64,000 nucleotides of DNA, from positions 186,001 through 250,000 of the forward strand of contig JACKAT010000002.1 in the NCBI GenBank assembly GCA_020634935.1. The letters are read 5' to 3'. The translations under genes were made by a program, and so were the position numbers. This document shows positions 33,841 to 43,064 of the stretch, in pieces. Below the pieces are notes generated by a model. It searched no databases. It was not told where the DNA came from and saw only the letters and a list, made by a program, of their open reading frames with translations. Position 1 is the stretch's first letter. Every line of letters begins with the position of its first letter. The DNA is from Anaerolineales bacterium (lineage in GTDB: Bacteria > Chloroflexota > Anaerolineae > 4572-78 > J111).

Positions 33841-35466
33841 GTGGGACTCATCTTTCACGCCGACGTTTCTAAAACAAATACGCACCACGCACTACGTCCT
33901 ATGTTCTACGTTCTACGTACGCCGCTGCCCTGGCTGCTGTTGGCCTTGCTGCCCGGTCTATTTTATCTGGCGGTTTCGACCTGGGGGTTTGGTTTTAGCG
34001 GTTTTCCTTTGGATGACGCTTGGATTCACCAAACCTACGCCCGCAATCTGGCCGAGAGCGGGCAGTTGGCCTTTGTGCCGGGCGTACCCAGCGCCGGATC
34101 GACCTCGCCGTTGTGGAGTTTGCTGCTCAGTGGGGGGTATGGGTTAGGTCTCCCGTTTAAAGGATGGACTTACGGCCTCGGTATTATTTTTCTGGGGCTG
34201 ACCGGTTGGACTGCTGCGCGGCTTGGTCAAAAGCTCTTTCCCGAAAGTGAGTGGGCCGGGCCGGCAGCGGGTTTGTTTTGCGTGTTCGAATGGCATCTGG
34301 TGTGGGCGGCGGTTTCCGGTATGGAAACAATCTTATTTGTCTGGCTGTCGTTGTTTTTGATGGAGCGCTATCTGGCCATTGCTTCAATCGAGCCGAATGA
34401 AGCAACGATGAGTCGCTATTTTGGCGTGGGATTGTTAGGCGGTTTGCTGGTTTTAACCCGGCCGGAGGGATTGGGCCTGGTTGGTCTTATCGGCTTAGAT
34501 GGCGGCATTCGCTGGTGGCGAGCGAGCGAACGGTCTGCCAACGCGCTGCTGAAACGGTGGTTGGGCCTTGGCCTGGGGCTGGTTGTGATGGTCGCCCCCT
34601 ACGTGTTGTTTCATCTGCGGTTAACGGGGCTGCCGTTCCCGAACACGCTTTATGCCAAACAGGCCGAGTACAGCGTTATCCTGAGTGAGTTTCCGTTGTG
34701 GTGGCGGCTGTTCGGCAACTTCGGCCCATCCCTTGACTCGGTGCAGGGCGTCTTCCGGGTGATTTTTATTGGGGCGCAAGTGCTGCTGCTGCCGGGCCTG
34801 CTATGCGCCGCCTGGCTAACGTTCAAAGAGCGGCGTTGGAATTTGCTGCCGGTCTGGGGCTGGTGGATCGGTCATTTGCTGTTGTACGCTGTCCGGCTGC
34901 CGGTGACCTACCAACATGGTCGCTATCAAATGCCGGTTATCGCCTGGATGATTGTGGTGGGGGTGTGGGGTACGGCGCGATGGGTTGCCCCATCAAGTCC
35001 GAAATTGAAGCGCAACCTATTCGTTCGGGCTGGGGGGAAAGCGTTGGTCGGGTCACTGGTGATCCTGGTCGTGGCCTTTACCGTGGTGGGCGCTCAAGCT
35101 TATGGGCGGGATGTGCGTATCATTGAAAGCGAGATGGTGGCCACGGCCCGCTGGCTCGATCAAATGGTCGAGCCGGACGCGCTTATCGCCGCGCATGATA
35201 TCGGGGCGATTGGTTACTTCACCCGCCGGCCGCTGATCGACTTGGCCGGGCTGATCACCCCTGAAGTCATTCCGATTATCCGAGACGAGACCGCTTTATT
35301 TGATTTTATCACCAGCCGCCAGGCCGATTATCTGGTGACATTCCCCTCCTGGTATCCGGCGATGACGCGCCAGCCATCGCTCAAGTTAATCTATAGGACA
35401 GAAGCCCTCTGGTCGGCGCAAGCAGGTGGTGATAATATGGTCGTATATCGTATTGGCCAACCATAA
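33841..35466 (+). CDS. GT-C-like membrane glycosyltransferase following the minisatellite
   Basis: About 541 residues from GTG 33841, chosen because AAAGAGG lies 11 nt upstream; a TTG at 33814 would begin in the last minisatellite unit and an ATG at 33901 is also possible. The N-terminal stretch before TM1 (THHALRPMFYVLRTPL) is encoded by a 7-bp repeat array. The outer loop is FPLDDAWIHQTYARNLAESG and SAGSTSPLWSLLLS, an acidic DDAWIH motif typical of one GT-C group. About ten helices and a soluble tail (IAAHDIGAIGYFTRRPLIDLAG) follow. Sugar and acceptor unknown. It ends the GT-C block; a promoter for the two-component cassette lies just beyond. Confidence 0.8.
   Translation: MGLIFHADVSKTNTHHALRPMFYVLRTPLPWLLLALLPGLFYLAVSTWGFGFSGFPLDDAWIHQTYARNLAESGQLAFVPGVPSAGSTSPLWSLLLSGGYGLGLPFKGWTYGLGIIFLGLTGWTAARLGQKLFPESEWAGPAAGLFCVFEWHLVWAAVSGMETILFVWLSLFLMERYLAIASIEPNEATMSRYFGVGLLGGLLVLTRPEGLGLVGLIGLDGGIRWWRASERSANALLKRWLGLGLGLVVMVAPYVLFHLRLTGLPFPNTLYAKQAEYSVILSEFPLWWRLFGNFGPSLDSVQGVFRVIFIGAQVLLLPGLLCAAWLTFKERRWNLLPVWGWWIGHLLLYAVRLPVTYQHGRYQMPVIAWMIVVGVWGTARWVAPSSPKLKRNLFVRAGGKALVGSLVILVVAFTVVGAQAYGRDVRIIESEMVATARWLDQMVEPDALIAAHDIGAIGYFTRRPLIDLAGLITPEVIPIIRDETALFDFITSRQADYLVTFPSWYPAMTRQPSLKLIYRTEALWSAQAGGDNMVVYRIGQP
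33881..33915 (+). repeat. Heptamer array, CGYYCTA family, five units at N-terminus of GT-C gene
   Basis: Units from 33881: CGCACCA, CGCACTA, CGTCCTA, TGTTCTA, CGTTCTA. Same family as 10072-10120, and the encoded peptide again includes LRPMF. Confidence 0.88.
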
Positions 35467-35507
35467 AGCAGCCTAAATGTCATCTGTCTTCACCTTAAAA
35501 AATTTCC

Positions 35508-35537
35508 TTGCACCAATATTAATGATCGTGGTATACT
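35508..35537 (+). promoter_or_regulatory. Sigma70-like promoter of the two-component cassette
   Basis: TTGCAC (35508-35513) and TATACT (35532-35537) are separated by 18 bp; the kinase ATG is 33 bp beyond. Hexamers are good matches to TTGACA/TATAAT. Confidence 0.65.
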
Positions 35538-35570
35538 TTATGGTATGTAACTCTGCTGGAGTGATATTCG

Positions 35571-36500
35571 ATGACCGATAAATCAACCTTATTAGACCAG
35601 TTTGTAACAGATGCTACAGCAGTTCTTCGGGAAACGGAACAAAATCTGCAAAAACTAGCCCAGGCCGCTTTGCTGCGGCATCAAGAACTGTACGGCGGTA
35701 AAAACGGCCGGGCCGCTGACAGCAGTGAGCCAACGGCCCAGCGACTGCAACAAATTAGCCAACAGTTGGCTAAGCTCTCGCAGCGCAGCCATGCCTTGCA
35801 AACTTACTTGCAAGACGGGTTTGAGGCGCCGCCGGCTGATGATGACGAATGGCCGCGCATCAGAATTTTGCAAAGCCACGAGGAAGAACGAGCCCAGTTA
35901 GCGCGGGAGTTGGAGGATGGCGTCGGCCAACTCCTGGCCAATGCCGTTTTCGAGTTGGCTTCGTGCCGGCATTTACTGGGTGGGCATAATGAACGAGCCG
36001 TGGCTGATGGACTGGATGCCTTGCAAAGTGAACTCGAGCAAGGGTTAGCCGATGTCCGGCATTTTATTTTGAATTTGGAACCCGCCGCCATTTTAGGTAA
36101 TTTTGGTCTGGGTGAGGGGGTTCGGCGCTATCTGGAACGGTTTGAACATAGAACCGGCCTAAAGACCCAACTGCGGGTCAATACCAATATCGGGCGACTG
36201 CCGAGCATTTTCGAAATAACCATATTTCGGGTTATTCAAGAAGCATTACTTAATGTTCAGCGCCACGCCAACGCCGGCGCCGTTGAAGTGATTTTTTCAG
36301 AAAACGACGGATTTGTGGAATTTACCATTATCGATGATGGCGATGGTTTTGCTTCAGATCGGGTTGACGGCTCTAGGAAAACCCTGGGCTTGGCTCGAAT
36401 GGTCGATTATACCGACCTCCTGGGCGGCCGGTTGAAAATTTTGAGCGAACCGGGCCAGGGGACGCAAGTTACGCTGTCGGTGCCGTATGCGGCTATTTAA
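35571..36500 (+). CDS. NarL-class sensor kinase homologue with His replaced by Glu in the H-box
   Basis: 309 residues, soluble. N-terminal half is helical (probable coiled coil, about 10-90) with no membrane segment. The HisKA_3-type H-box reads EEERAQLARELEDGVGQLL: position 115, where family members have His (ELHDG), is Glu (codon GAG at 35913-35915). The ATPase part is intact: EALLNVQRHANAG N-box (about 223-235), DDGDGF, and the C-terminal GQGTQVTLSVPY. It therefore should bind ATP but cannot autophosphorylate at the usual residue. It lies directly before a response regulator and a second kinase with intact His178. It may act as a regulator, heterodimer partner or phosphatase; that is inference. 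Confidence 0.88.
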   Translation: MTDKSTLLDQFVTDATAVLRETEQNLQKLAQAALLRHQELYGGKNGRAADSSEPTAQRLQQISQQLAKLSQRSHALQTYLQDGFEAPPADDDEWPRIRILQSHEEERAQLARELEDGVGQLLANAVFELASCRHLLGGHNERAVADGLDALQSELEQGLADVRHFILNLEPAAILGNFGLGEGVRRYLERFEHRTGLKTQLRVNTNIGRLPSIFEITIFRVIQEALLNVQRHANAGAVEVIFSENDGFVEFTIIDDGDGFASDRVDGSRKTLGLARMVDYTDLLGGRLKILSEPGQGTQVTLSVPYAAI

Positions 36501-36593
36501 GGGCCGGCTGAAACGGCTTTGAATTGGCGTTTTCGGTGGTGAATGTTGCTACCGCTTACTCTTTCTTGATCTTAACAGCGAGGAGATAGTGTA

Positions 36594-37280
36594 ATGTCGA
36601 ATACAACTGTTATGTTGGTAGATGATCACCCCTTATTCCGCCAAGGGTTACGGCGCGTGTTGGAAGCCCAGGAGGGTATTGAAGTTATTATGGAAGTGGC
36701 CGATGGCGAGGAGGCGCTGCGCCTGGCGAAACAGCTAGGCCCTGATGTGGTCTTGATGGATATTAATTTGCCGAAGATGAACGGCTTACAGGTCACGAGA
36801 GAGCTAAAGCAGGTGGCTCCGGAAATTGCGGTGATCATGCTGACGGCCTATCACGACGATGAGCAGATTTTTCACGCGGTCCGTGCCGGCGCCGCCGCCT
36901 ATTTTCCTAAAGATGTTACGCCTCGCCGCTTGGTTGAAGCTATTCGCCAGGTAGGCAAAGGGAATTATGTGATCGATGACGAAGTGCTCGATAAGCCGGA
37001 GGTGGCGAGCTGGCTGCTGTCGCAGTTTGATAAAGTGGCCTATGTCGATGGTCTGCCGAATGAAATGTTTGCCCCCTTATCTCCGCGCGAGATGGAAATT
37101 TTGCAGCACATCGCTAAAGGTCAGAGTAACAAAGAAGTGGCCTATGAGCTGGGCATCAGTCGCCAAACCGTCAAAAACCACATGACCAGCATTCTCAGAA
37201 AATTGGCGGTAAATGATCGCACCCAGGCCGCCCTTTATGCAGTCAGGCGAGGCTGGATTCGATTGCATGATGAAGAATAG
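36594..37280 (+). CDS. NarL/FixJ-type response regulator (REC-LuxR HTH)
   Basis: 228 residues. REC domain 1-120 with acidic pocket D10/D11, phospho-acceptor D56 (VVLMDINLPKMNG), conserved T/A region MLTAYHDD and the Lys in YFPKDVTP. LuxR-type helix-turn-helix about 160-222: LSPREMEILQHIAKGQSNKEVAYELGIS recognisable in parts, with the recognition helix RQTVKNHM. GAGGAGATAGTGTA-like sequence provides the ribosome binding site just before ATG 36594. It sits between the two kinases and is the obvious partner. Target genes are unknown; the strong promoter of the pilus locus at 38595 is 1.3 kb downstream. Confidence 0.94.
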   Translation: MSNTTVMLVDDHPLFRQGLRRVLEAQEGIEVIMEVADGEEALRLAKQLGPDVVLMDINLPKMNGLQVTRELKQVAPEIAVIMLTAYHDDEQIFHAVRAGAAAYFPKDVTPRRLVEAIRQVGKGNYVIDDEVLDKPEVASWLLSQFDKVAYVDGLPNEMFAPLSPREMEILQHIAKGQSNKEVAYELGISRQTVKNHMTSILRKLAVNDRTQAALYAVRRGWIRLHDEE

Positions 37281-37346
37281 CCAGGCGTTGGTTTGGATAA
37301 TACCAAGTGATATTTCTGAGGAAACAAACAGAAGGGATTAGTCTCA

Positions 37347-38462
37347 ATGGGTTTACGACGTTTAAGAAGTTTGGAAGAACCGCCGCCGGAAAAATCGCCT
37401 AAAAAAGAACCGGTCCCTCAAACCCCCGCTCAGATTATTGAACAGACGCATGTAGAAGCCGATCAGATTCAGAAAGAAATTAAAGAGATCGATGTTCTGA
37501 TCAAACAAAGCTCAAATGAAGTCGAACGGCTGGCTCAGCGAAACGCGCAGTTAACCAATAAACTACGCAATATGGAAGCCAATATCGATACGGTCCCTCG
37601 CCAGGACATCAAAGAAATCTATACCGCAGCTCAGGAAGCGCAAATGCGTTTATTTATGATGCGCGGCCAAGTGGAACAGTTGCAAAGTAAGCAGGAAGTG
37701 TTGCAGCGTTTTGCCGGTGGGTTGGGTCGGGTGCTGACTATATCGGACGGTCTGGTTTCGCAGGGAGCCTCGAAATCGGGCCCAGACATGCCCCGAGTGA
37801 ATGTGGGCGAAGCGACCGGTATCATTCGCATCATTGATGCTCAGGAGAATGAGCGGCAGCATCTGGCTAACCAACTCCATGATGGTCCGGCGCAGTCATT
37901 GACCAACCTTATTTTACAAGCCGAAATTTGCGAACGTCTGTTTGACAGCGATCCGCTGCGGGCTCGGTCAGAATTAAGCGAGCTAAAAGAAGCCGTAACC
38001 TCAACCTTTCAAAAAGTGCGCGAATTTATTTTCGATTTGCGGCCGATGATGCTTGACGATTTGGGCCTAAACCCCACCCTTAAAAAGAGCATCGAAGACT
38101 ATGAGCAAAAAACCGGTATTGCCTGTAACTTAACCATTAGCGGTAAAGACCAACGGCTGCCGCCTCATACCGAAGTAACCATTTTTAGAGCTATCCAACA
38201 TTTGCTAACCAATGTCAGGCAGCATGCTCAGGCCACCCACGTGCAAATTGCTTTATCGGTTCATGATGACCGCGCCCTGGTTACAGTGGAAGATGATGGG
38301 ACCGGTTTTAATGTCAACGACGCCCTATCCGCCGCCCGCCAACGCAAAACGATTGGCCTGGGGAGTTTACAGGAGCGGCTGGAAATGCTAGGGGGGCAGC
38401 TCAATATTGATAGTTCGCCGGGCAAAGGCACTCGCGTAGAGTTTTGGGTGCCAACCATTTGA
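37347..38462 (+). CDS. NarL-class sensor histidine kinase with intact H-box
   Basis: 371 residues, no membrane segments. Residues about 30-130 form a long charged coiled coil (EQTHVEADQIQKEIKEID, LAQRNAQLTNKL). The dimerisation/phospho-acceptor motif is ENERQHLANQLHDGPAQS with H178, followed by LIFDLRPMMLDDLG and an HATPase_c domain (about 265-370) with AIQHLLTNVRQHAQA, EDDGTGFN and GIGLGSL-like IGLGSLQERLEMLGG. Lacking a transmembrane sensor, it probably senses a cytosolic cue or protein partner through the coiled coil. Third gene of the two-component cassette; the first kinase has lost its His, so this is the likely phosphate donor for the 36594 regulator. Confidence 0.93.
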   Translation: MGLRRLRSLEEPPPEKSPKKEPVPQTPAQIIEQTHVEADQIQKEIKEIDVLIKQSSNEVERLAQRNAQLTNKLRNMEANIDTVPRQDIKEIYTAAQEAQMRLFMMRGQVEQLQSKQEVLQRFAGGLGRVLTISDGLVSQGASKSGPDMPRVNVGEATGIIRIIDAQENERQHLANQLHDGPAQSLTNLILQAEICERLFDSDPLRARSELSELKEAVTSTFQKVREFIFDLRPMMLDDLGLNPTLKKSIEDYEQKTGIACNLTISGKDQRLPPHTEVTIFRAIQHLLTNVRQHAQATHVQIALSVHDDRALVTVEDDGTGFNVNDALSAARQRKTIGLGSLQERLEMLGGQLNIDSSPGKGTRVEFWVPTI

Positions 38463-38762
38463 GCCGACAGGCGTTTCCGGACCACGTTGGAAAGTAAGAA
38501 AGGGGGTAAGGGGTAAGAAGATTTTACCCTTACTTCCTACTCCCTATTCCTACTCCTCGGTTTGGACACACAGCCATATAGCCTTTTAGTCACGTTGACC
38601 CTCCTTGTGACCGCCTCTATACTTTGAAATATAGACCAACAGACCGATTTTTCCTCCAATCATGTTAAATTTACCCGATACCCGTAACCTTTTTGCCCGT
38701 ACTGGGACTCTATGTATGAACAGAACTTATTCTTCAGTTATACATGGTTAAGGAGTATTGCT
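38463..38762 (+). other. 300-bp regulatory gap before pilus locus
   Basis: It contains a hairpin with one bulge at 38508-38531 (AAGGGGTAA with TTTACCCTT), a C/T-rich heptamer-like stretch at about 38530-38560 (CTTACTT, CCTACTC, CCTATTC, CTACTCC), and the strong promoter at 38595-38623 with a leader of about 135 nt. Confidence 0.55.
38595..38623 (+). promoter_or_regulatory. Strong sigma70-like promoter of the Tad/adhesin locus
   Basis: TTGACC (38595-38600) and TATACT (38618-38623) with an ideal 17-bp spacer. It lies 140 bp upstream of the GTG start of the giant TadE-like gene. Confidence 0.75.
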
Positions 38763-41700
38763 GTGATACGAAAGCAAAAAGGTCAAGCTCTTGTTGAAAT
38801 AGCCTTAGGATTACCGCTTCTTTTATTGCTCTTATTGGGTATTATCGAAGGAGCACGGGTTGCCTGGGCTTATATCACTGTGCAGCAGGCAGCCCGAGAG
38901 GCCGCTCGCTACGCCGTTACCGGCCGGCCCTACTTCAATTCAGAGGATTTGGACGGGCTGAATGACGCCGAGCAAATTACTTATATCGATCAAAGTTGTA
39001 TAGGGGAAAAATCCGAACCGGATCCCATCGACCCCACTGTCACAACATGGTATTGTGCAGCAGAACTGAGACTGGAAGCCATTGAGAAAATCGCGATCAA
39101 TACCGGAGAAACTTTAAATGTTAATCGGGTCTGCTCGTCAGCTACCGGTGATAACTTAGAGGAAACGGATTGTAATACGTCCGGGGCCTTTAGGGTGTTA
39201 ATTCGGGGGCAGTATTTAGATGAGCAAGATCAAGTGGTTAAAGACAAACCTAATTTCCCCGGAACCGAGGGTTTGAATATCCAGATTAACACCTATTACA
39301 ACTTGCAGATGCTCACGCCTATTTTTGACGCCATTATGGGTGGGAATTACATTACCCTAAGTGGCGCGGCTCAACTGCAAAATGAAGGGCTTGATACGGC
39401 CGTAGGGATCGAACCACCACCCGCCATCGATCCGCTTGATCCCAATAACACCTGTCCCGGCTGCGGCGGCGGCGGCGGTACTACGGCTGAGATTTCGTCA
39501 ATCAGTGGTTATAGTAGCATTGACCAGACGGAGACTGATTTTCAGGTACGGCTGATTAATCATATTGGGGCAACCTATGATATTTACCTGACGAATTCCC
39601 TTGGGAATGGCGGGATGATTTGTGCCAACGTGACTCCTGATGCGTCGGGACAAAAAGACGTCTCCTGTGACCTGAGCGCCGTATCCACTGGCTTGCTGCC
39701 CCCAGGTCTCTATGACCTCTTCTCAACGGTGAGTGGTACTCTCACTCCCGCGGTAGCGGCTGCTGAATTTCAAGTTGAGATCATCGCGACGACAGATCCG
39801 ACCCTGAGATTTGTGAGTGGTAACAATCGCTGGGCGGTTGGCTCGGCCACTCAGATTCAATTGGTCGCGCACAAGGATACTGACGGACCTTTTACGCTGG
39901 CCTTATTCGACAAGAATAAGAATAAGATTAAAGATATTGTGGGCGGCCTCAGTGCTACGAGTGGACCTATCGACTGGACGGTTGATGATGTAGCCGGTTG
40001 TGATGTTAAAAGCGGGACGCCGTGTTATTTGCAGACGCTTAGCGGCGGCTCAAAATATGCGGAATTAGCCGTTTATATCAACCAACCTAAGTTGGTTTTA
40101 GTCCCCAATACTCAACCTTACGCTCAAGGCCAAATCCTGCGCGTGTTGCTGGAAGGACATACGCCCGGTAAGGTCTATGATATCTATATTAAAGGTGGAA
40201 CCCTCACCGCCCCGCTGAAATTGGGAACTACCCTGGAGACCGATGCGTTTGGCGATACGCCTTATGCGGTTGCCTGGCAAGTTCCGACCAGTTGCGGCCA
40301 GTTCGATGGTTGGGACGATGGCTTTTATGATATTGTCTCCCGGCCCGAGAATCAAAGCACCGAAATTGCCAAGAAAGAAAATATCGAGTTCTTGACTCCA
40401 ACCGATCCCTATCTGACTCTGGATGGGGGTAATACCTGGCCGGCTGGGTCAACCATCAATATTGGCGTCCATTTGCACACACCTTTAACTACCCATTATT
40501 TAGAGTTTGATAACACCCGGATCCCCACATCCAATGCCGGTGATACGTTTAATACCAGTGATTGTGGCTATGCGGCTGTTGATTATAAAATACCTATTGA
40601 TACGGCCGATGGAACTTACAAGATAACCTCTCACCTCAACAGTAATAACGCCAAACAGGCTGAATTAGACATCACTGTAACCAGTGTGCCGATCATAGAA
40701 GTGCTCGAAGGTGATACGGTTTTACCGAACCAAGAAATTACCATTCGGCTGAGACGGCACGTACCCGATACTGGATATCGGATTCTATATGCGGAAAAAA
40801 AGCTAACTGAATTAAAAACCGACTCTAATGGCCAGGCGCAATTCACCTACGATCTGTCACAGTTGCCCAGTTCGCCTGGACCCGATCCGAAAGCGCCAGG
40901 CAACCTGGGGCAGTACTTTGACCTCTATTCAGTCAGTTTAGACAACCCCTCTGTTACTGTGGCGCTCACCCAACTTGCTTTGCAGGGCGCCGACCTGAAG
41001 GTAACCAAAATTGAGTTCCCCCCAGAAAATCAGATCGCGATCAATACGACTGTGCCAGTAACGATTACTGTCCAAAATATCCAAACCGTGCCGGTGACTT
41101 CCTACTTTGATACCGATCTGTATCTGAATCCGTCGCCGGTCAATCCCTCATACTATAAAGGCTATAACTTCCCCGGCGATGTCAAACACTGGCGGAACTC
41201 GGTGGCCCCGGCCGGTCAGCCGGGCGATACATTCACCATTCAGGAAGATTTCTTTGTAGGTGAGTACGGGCTGCAGACGCTGTATGCCTTTGCCGATACC
41301 AGTAACTTTGTAGTAGAAGGCGAATCGTCAGGGCAGGTGGCTAATCCCAATAACCTGTTAAATAACAGTTTTACGGTTCGCTGTACCTCCGGTAATACTT
41401 TGGAAACCTTCAATAGTTTACCCGCCAACTGGCAGGAGCAATGGTACGGCGATGCCGATCGAGGCAGTGGAGCCACAGTTAATAATGGCCAACTTGTCTT
41501 ACAAAGTGATGGTTCAAGTACTTGGGTAAACAACGACAGCAGCGGCGGTGAGCTGTATTTCTACAAGACGTCGCCCGTTACCACCACTCTGGGTTTCGAT
41601 GTGGTGGTCCAGGTTTTGGATGTTCAGCGAGTGGGTTCCTGGTCGAAGGCGGGAATTGAGATCCGTAATTCGGTGAGTAGTAATACCAGCCCCCGTGTGG

Positions 41701-43064
41701 TGTTGGGAGTAGCCCGGGAAAATGGCGCCTCTAACTACATTGTTCAGCCAGGTTTCCGAGATGGTGGGGCTATGAACTGGGCCTCGCCAGGGTCGACCGT
41801 TATTCAAAATAATACCAAATTTAGTTTCAATAACGGCCCCATGTGGCTGCGGATTGAACGCGTCCCGGGTACAAACGACTTTAACTTCTATTACCGGCAG
41901 GACTCAGGGACGCCGCCAACCGAACCCGCTGCATCCGCCAGTTGGTGGGGGAGCCCGTTTGCTAATGCGTCTGTTAGTAACATCAGCGACCAGTTGTATG
42001 TCGGCTTGTTCAATTCTCCCTACGGAAATGGTCAGTCCAATAGGGGTACTTCCCGGCTTGATAATTTTAGCGTATTCGATCCCACCAATTGTGAACCAGC
42101 CCAAGGATCGCCGGTGGATAATAGCTTGCCGCCAGGCTTGACCCTGTGCTCAGATCCTATCGAAGATAAGAGTTTTGAGTTGTCGCCTTCAAAATGGAGC
42201 ATGGCTTTTGATCAAGGGGTAACTCGTTCTCCTGGACAGGCCAACAGTGGTAACTTTAAGCTCAGTACCTCCAGTTTCGCCGGCTTTCCAACAAAACCTT
42301 GGTTTTATCAGCAGTTTATTATGCCGGACTGGGTGATCTCATCCACAACCTCATTTAAATTGAGTTTAAGCAAAAATATCAACAGTCTGGCCGACGGCAA
42401 CCAATCTAATGATAAGTTCTATGCGGTAGTTACGACCAATCCATCCAGTATCGCCGCCGCCAAATTGGGCAGCGTCACCACACCGACCGCTGTCGCCGAC
42501 GGGGTCATGCCCGCAGGCATCTATAATCCCACCCGCTGGGATCCAGTTAATGTGACCCTGCCTATCATTAACCCCGGTACGATTGAAAATTATGCGGAGC
42601 AACCACTCTATCTGTACTTGTATAACGATAGTAACAGCACTGGAGTTTGTGGCGGCTTTTGTGCCACTAATTTTTACTTCGATGATGTTTCCCTGTCGCC
42701 TTGTACTAGCGAACCCTTGCCTAACCCCATTAATACCCGTTTGACAGGCCAGGTCACCCTCAACTTCAGCAGCGGTTCGACCCAAAAGTTGCCCTACGTT
42801 AAGGTTTGGGCCTACGCTCAAGGTGATCCAACGGTTTATGAAACGATGACGCTGCAAGATGGCACATTTAATTTCTATAACTTGCCGTCGACACCGGAAG
42901 GAATAAAATATCTGGTTTTTGCCCAATATCACTTAGTAGACGCGGTCGATCCCACCCAGATAGAAACACTGGCTGCCGATACATCAACAATTTTGAGAGA
43001 TGTGCATACAAATACCAACCCTCAACGTGTATCTCTTGATCTGTTTACATTATCGGTGCAGTAA
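38763..43064 (+). CDS. Giant TadE-like pseudopilin with large extracellular adhesin-like region
   Basis: 1433 residues from GTG 38763, supported by AAGGAG at 38750-38755 with 7-nt spacing; ATG 38712 would add 17 residues without support. It starts RKQKGQALVEIALGLPLLL, a TadE/class III prepilin-like motif (Gly then Glu at +5), one TM, and the usual ARYAVTGR helix. After about residue 230 a CPGCGGGGG linker leads to repeated beta domains, a CARDB-like domain (about 750-880: ADLKVTKIEFPPENQIAIN), a DUF1349/concanavalin-like domain (about 890-1110), a second jellyroll-like domain with SFELSP, and a carboxypeptidase-regulatory-like end (TGQVTLNFSSGSTQKLPYV). Normal TadE proteins have 150-250 residues. 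It is likely displayed by the Tad system and may bind surfaces or glycans. Confidence 0.85.
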   Translation: MIRKQKGQALVEIALGLPLLLLLLLGIIEGARVAWAYITVQQAAREAARYAVTGRPYFNSEDLDGLNDAEQITYIDQSCIGEKSEPDPIDPTVTTWYCAAELRLEAIEKIAINTGETLNVNRVCSSATGDNLEETDCNTSGAFRVLIRGQYLDEQDQVVKDKPNFPGTEGLNIQINTYYNLQMLTPIFDAIMGGNYITLSGAAQLQNEGLDTAVGIEPPPAIDPLDPNNTCPGCGGGGGTTAEISSISGYSSIDQTETDFQVRLINHIGATYDIYLTNSLGNGGMICANVTPDASGQKDVSCDLSAVSTGLLPPGLYDLFSTVSGTLTPAVAAAEFQVEIIATTDPTLRFVSGNNRWAVGSATQIQLVAHKDTDGPFTLALFDKNKNKIKDIVGGLSATSGPIDWTVDDVAGCDVKSGTPCYLQTLSGGSKYAELAVYINQPKLVLVPNTQPYAQGQILRVLLEGHTPGKVYDIYIKGGTLTAPLKLGTTLETDAFGDTPYAVAWQVPTSCGQFDGWDDGFYDIVSRPENQSTEIAKKENIEFLTPTDPYLTLDGGNTWPAGSTINIGVHLHTPLTTHYLEFDNTRIPTSNAGDTFNTSDCGYAAVDYKIPIDTADGTYKITSHLNSNNAKQAELDITVTSVPIIEVLEGDTVLPNQEITIRLRRHVPDTGYRILYAEKKLTELKTDSNGQAQFTYDLSQLPSSPGPDPKAPGNLGQYFDLYSVSLDNPSVTVALTQLALQGADLKVTKIEFPPENQIAINTTVPVTITVQNIQTVPVTSYFDTDLYLNPSPVNPSYYKGYNFPGDVKHWRNSVAPAGQPGDTFTIQEDFFVGEYGLQTLYAFADTSNFVVEGESSGQVANPNNLLNNSFTVRCTSGNTLETFNSLPANWQEQWYGDADRGSGATVNNGQLVLQSDGSSTWVNNDSSGGELYFYKTSPVTTTLGFDVVVQVLDVQRVGSWSKAGIEIRNSVSSNTSPRVVLGVARENGASNYIVQPGFRDGGAMNWASPGSTVIQNNTKFSFNNGPMWLRIERVPGTNDFNFYYRQDSGTPPTEPAASASWWGSPFANASVSNISDQLYVGLFNSPYGNGQSNRGTSRLDNFSVFDPTNCEPAQGSPVDNSLPPGLTLCSDPIEDKSFELSPSKWSMAFDQGVTRSPGQANSGNFKLSTSSFAGFPTKPWFYQQFIMPDWVISSTTSFKLSLSKNINSLADGNQSNDKFYAVVTTNPSSIAAAKLGSVTTPTAVADGVMPAGIYNPTRWDPVNVTLPIINPGTIENYAEQPLYLYLYNDSNSTGVCGGFCATNFYFDDVSLSPCTSEPLPNPINTRLTGQVTLNFSSGSTQKLPYVKVWAYAQGDPTVYETMTLQDGTFNFYNLPSTPEGIKYLVFAQYHLVDAVDPTQIETLAADTSTILRDVHTNTNPQRVSLDLFTLSVQ

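Noticed and set aside
42366..42932. 188-codon minus-strand frame near the end of the giant TadE-like gene
   Set aside because: Antisense shadow with no start signal.
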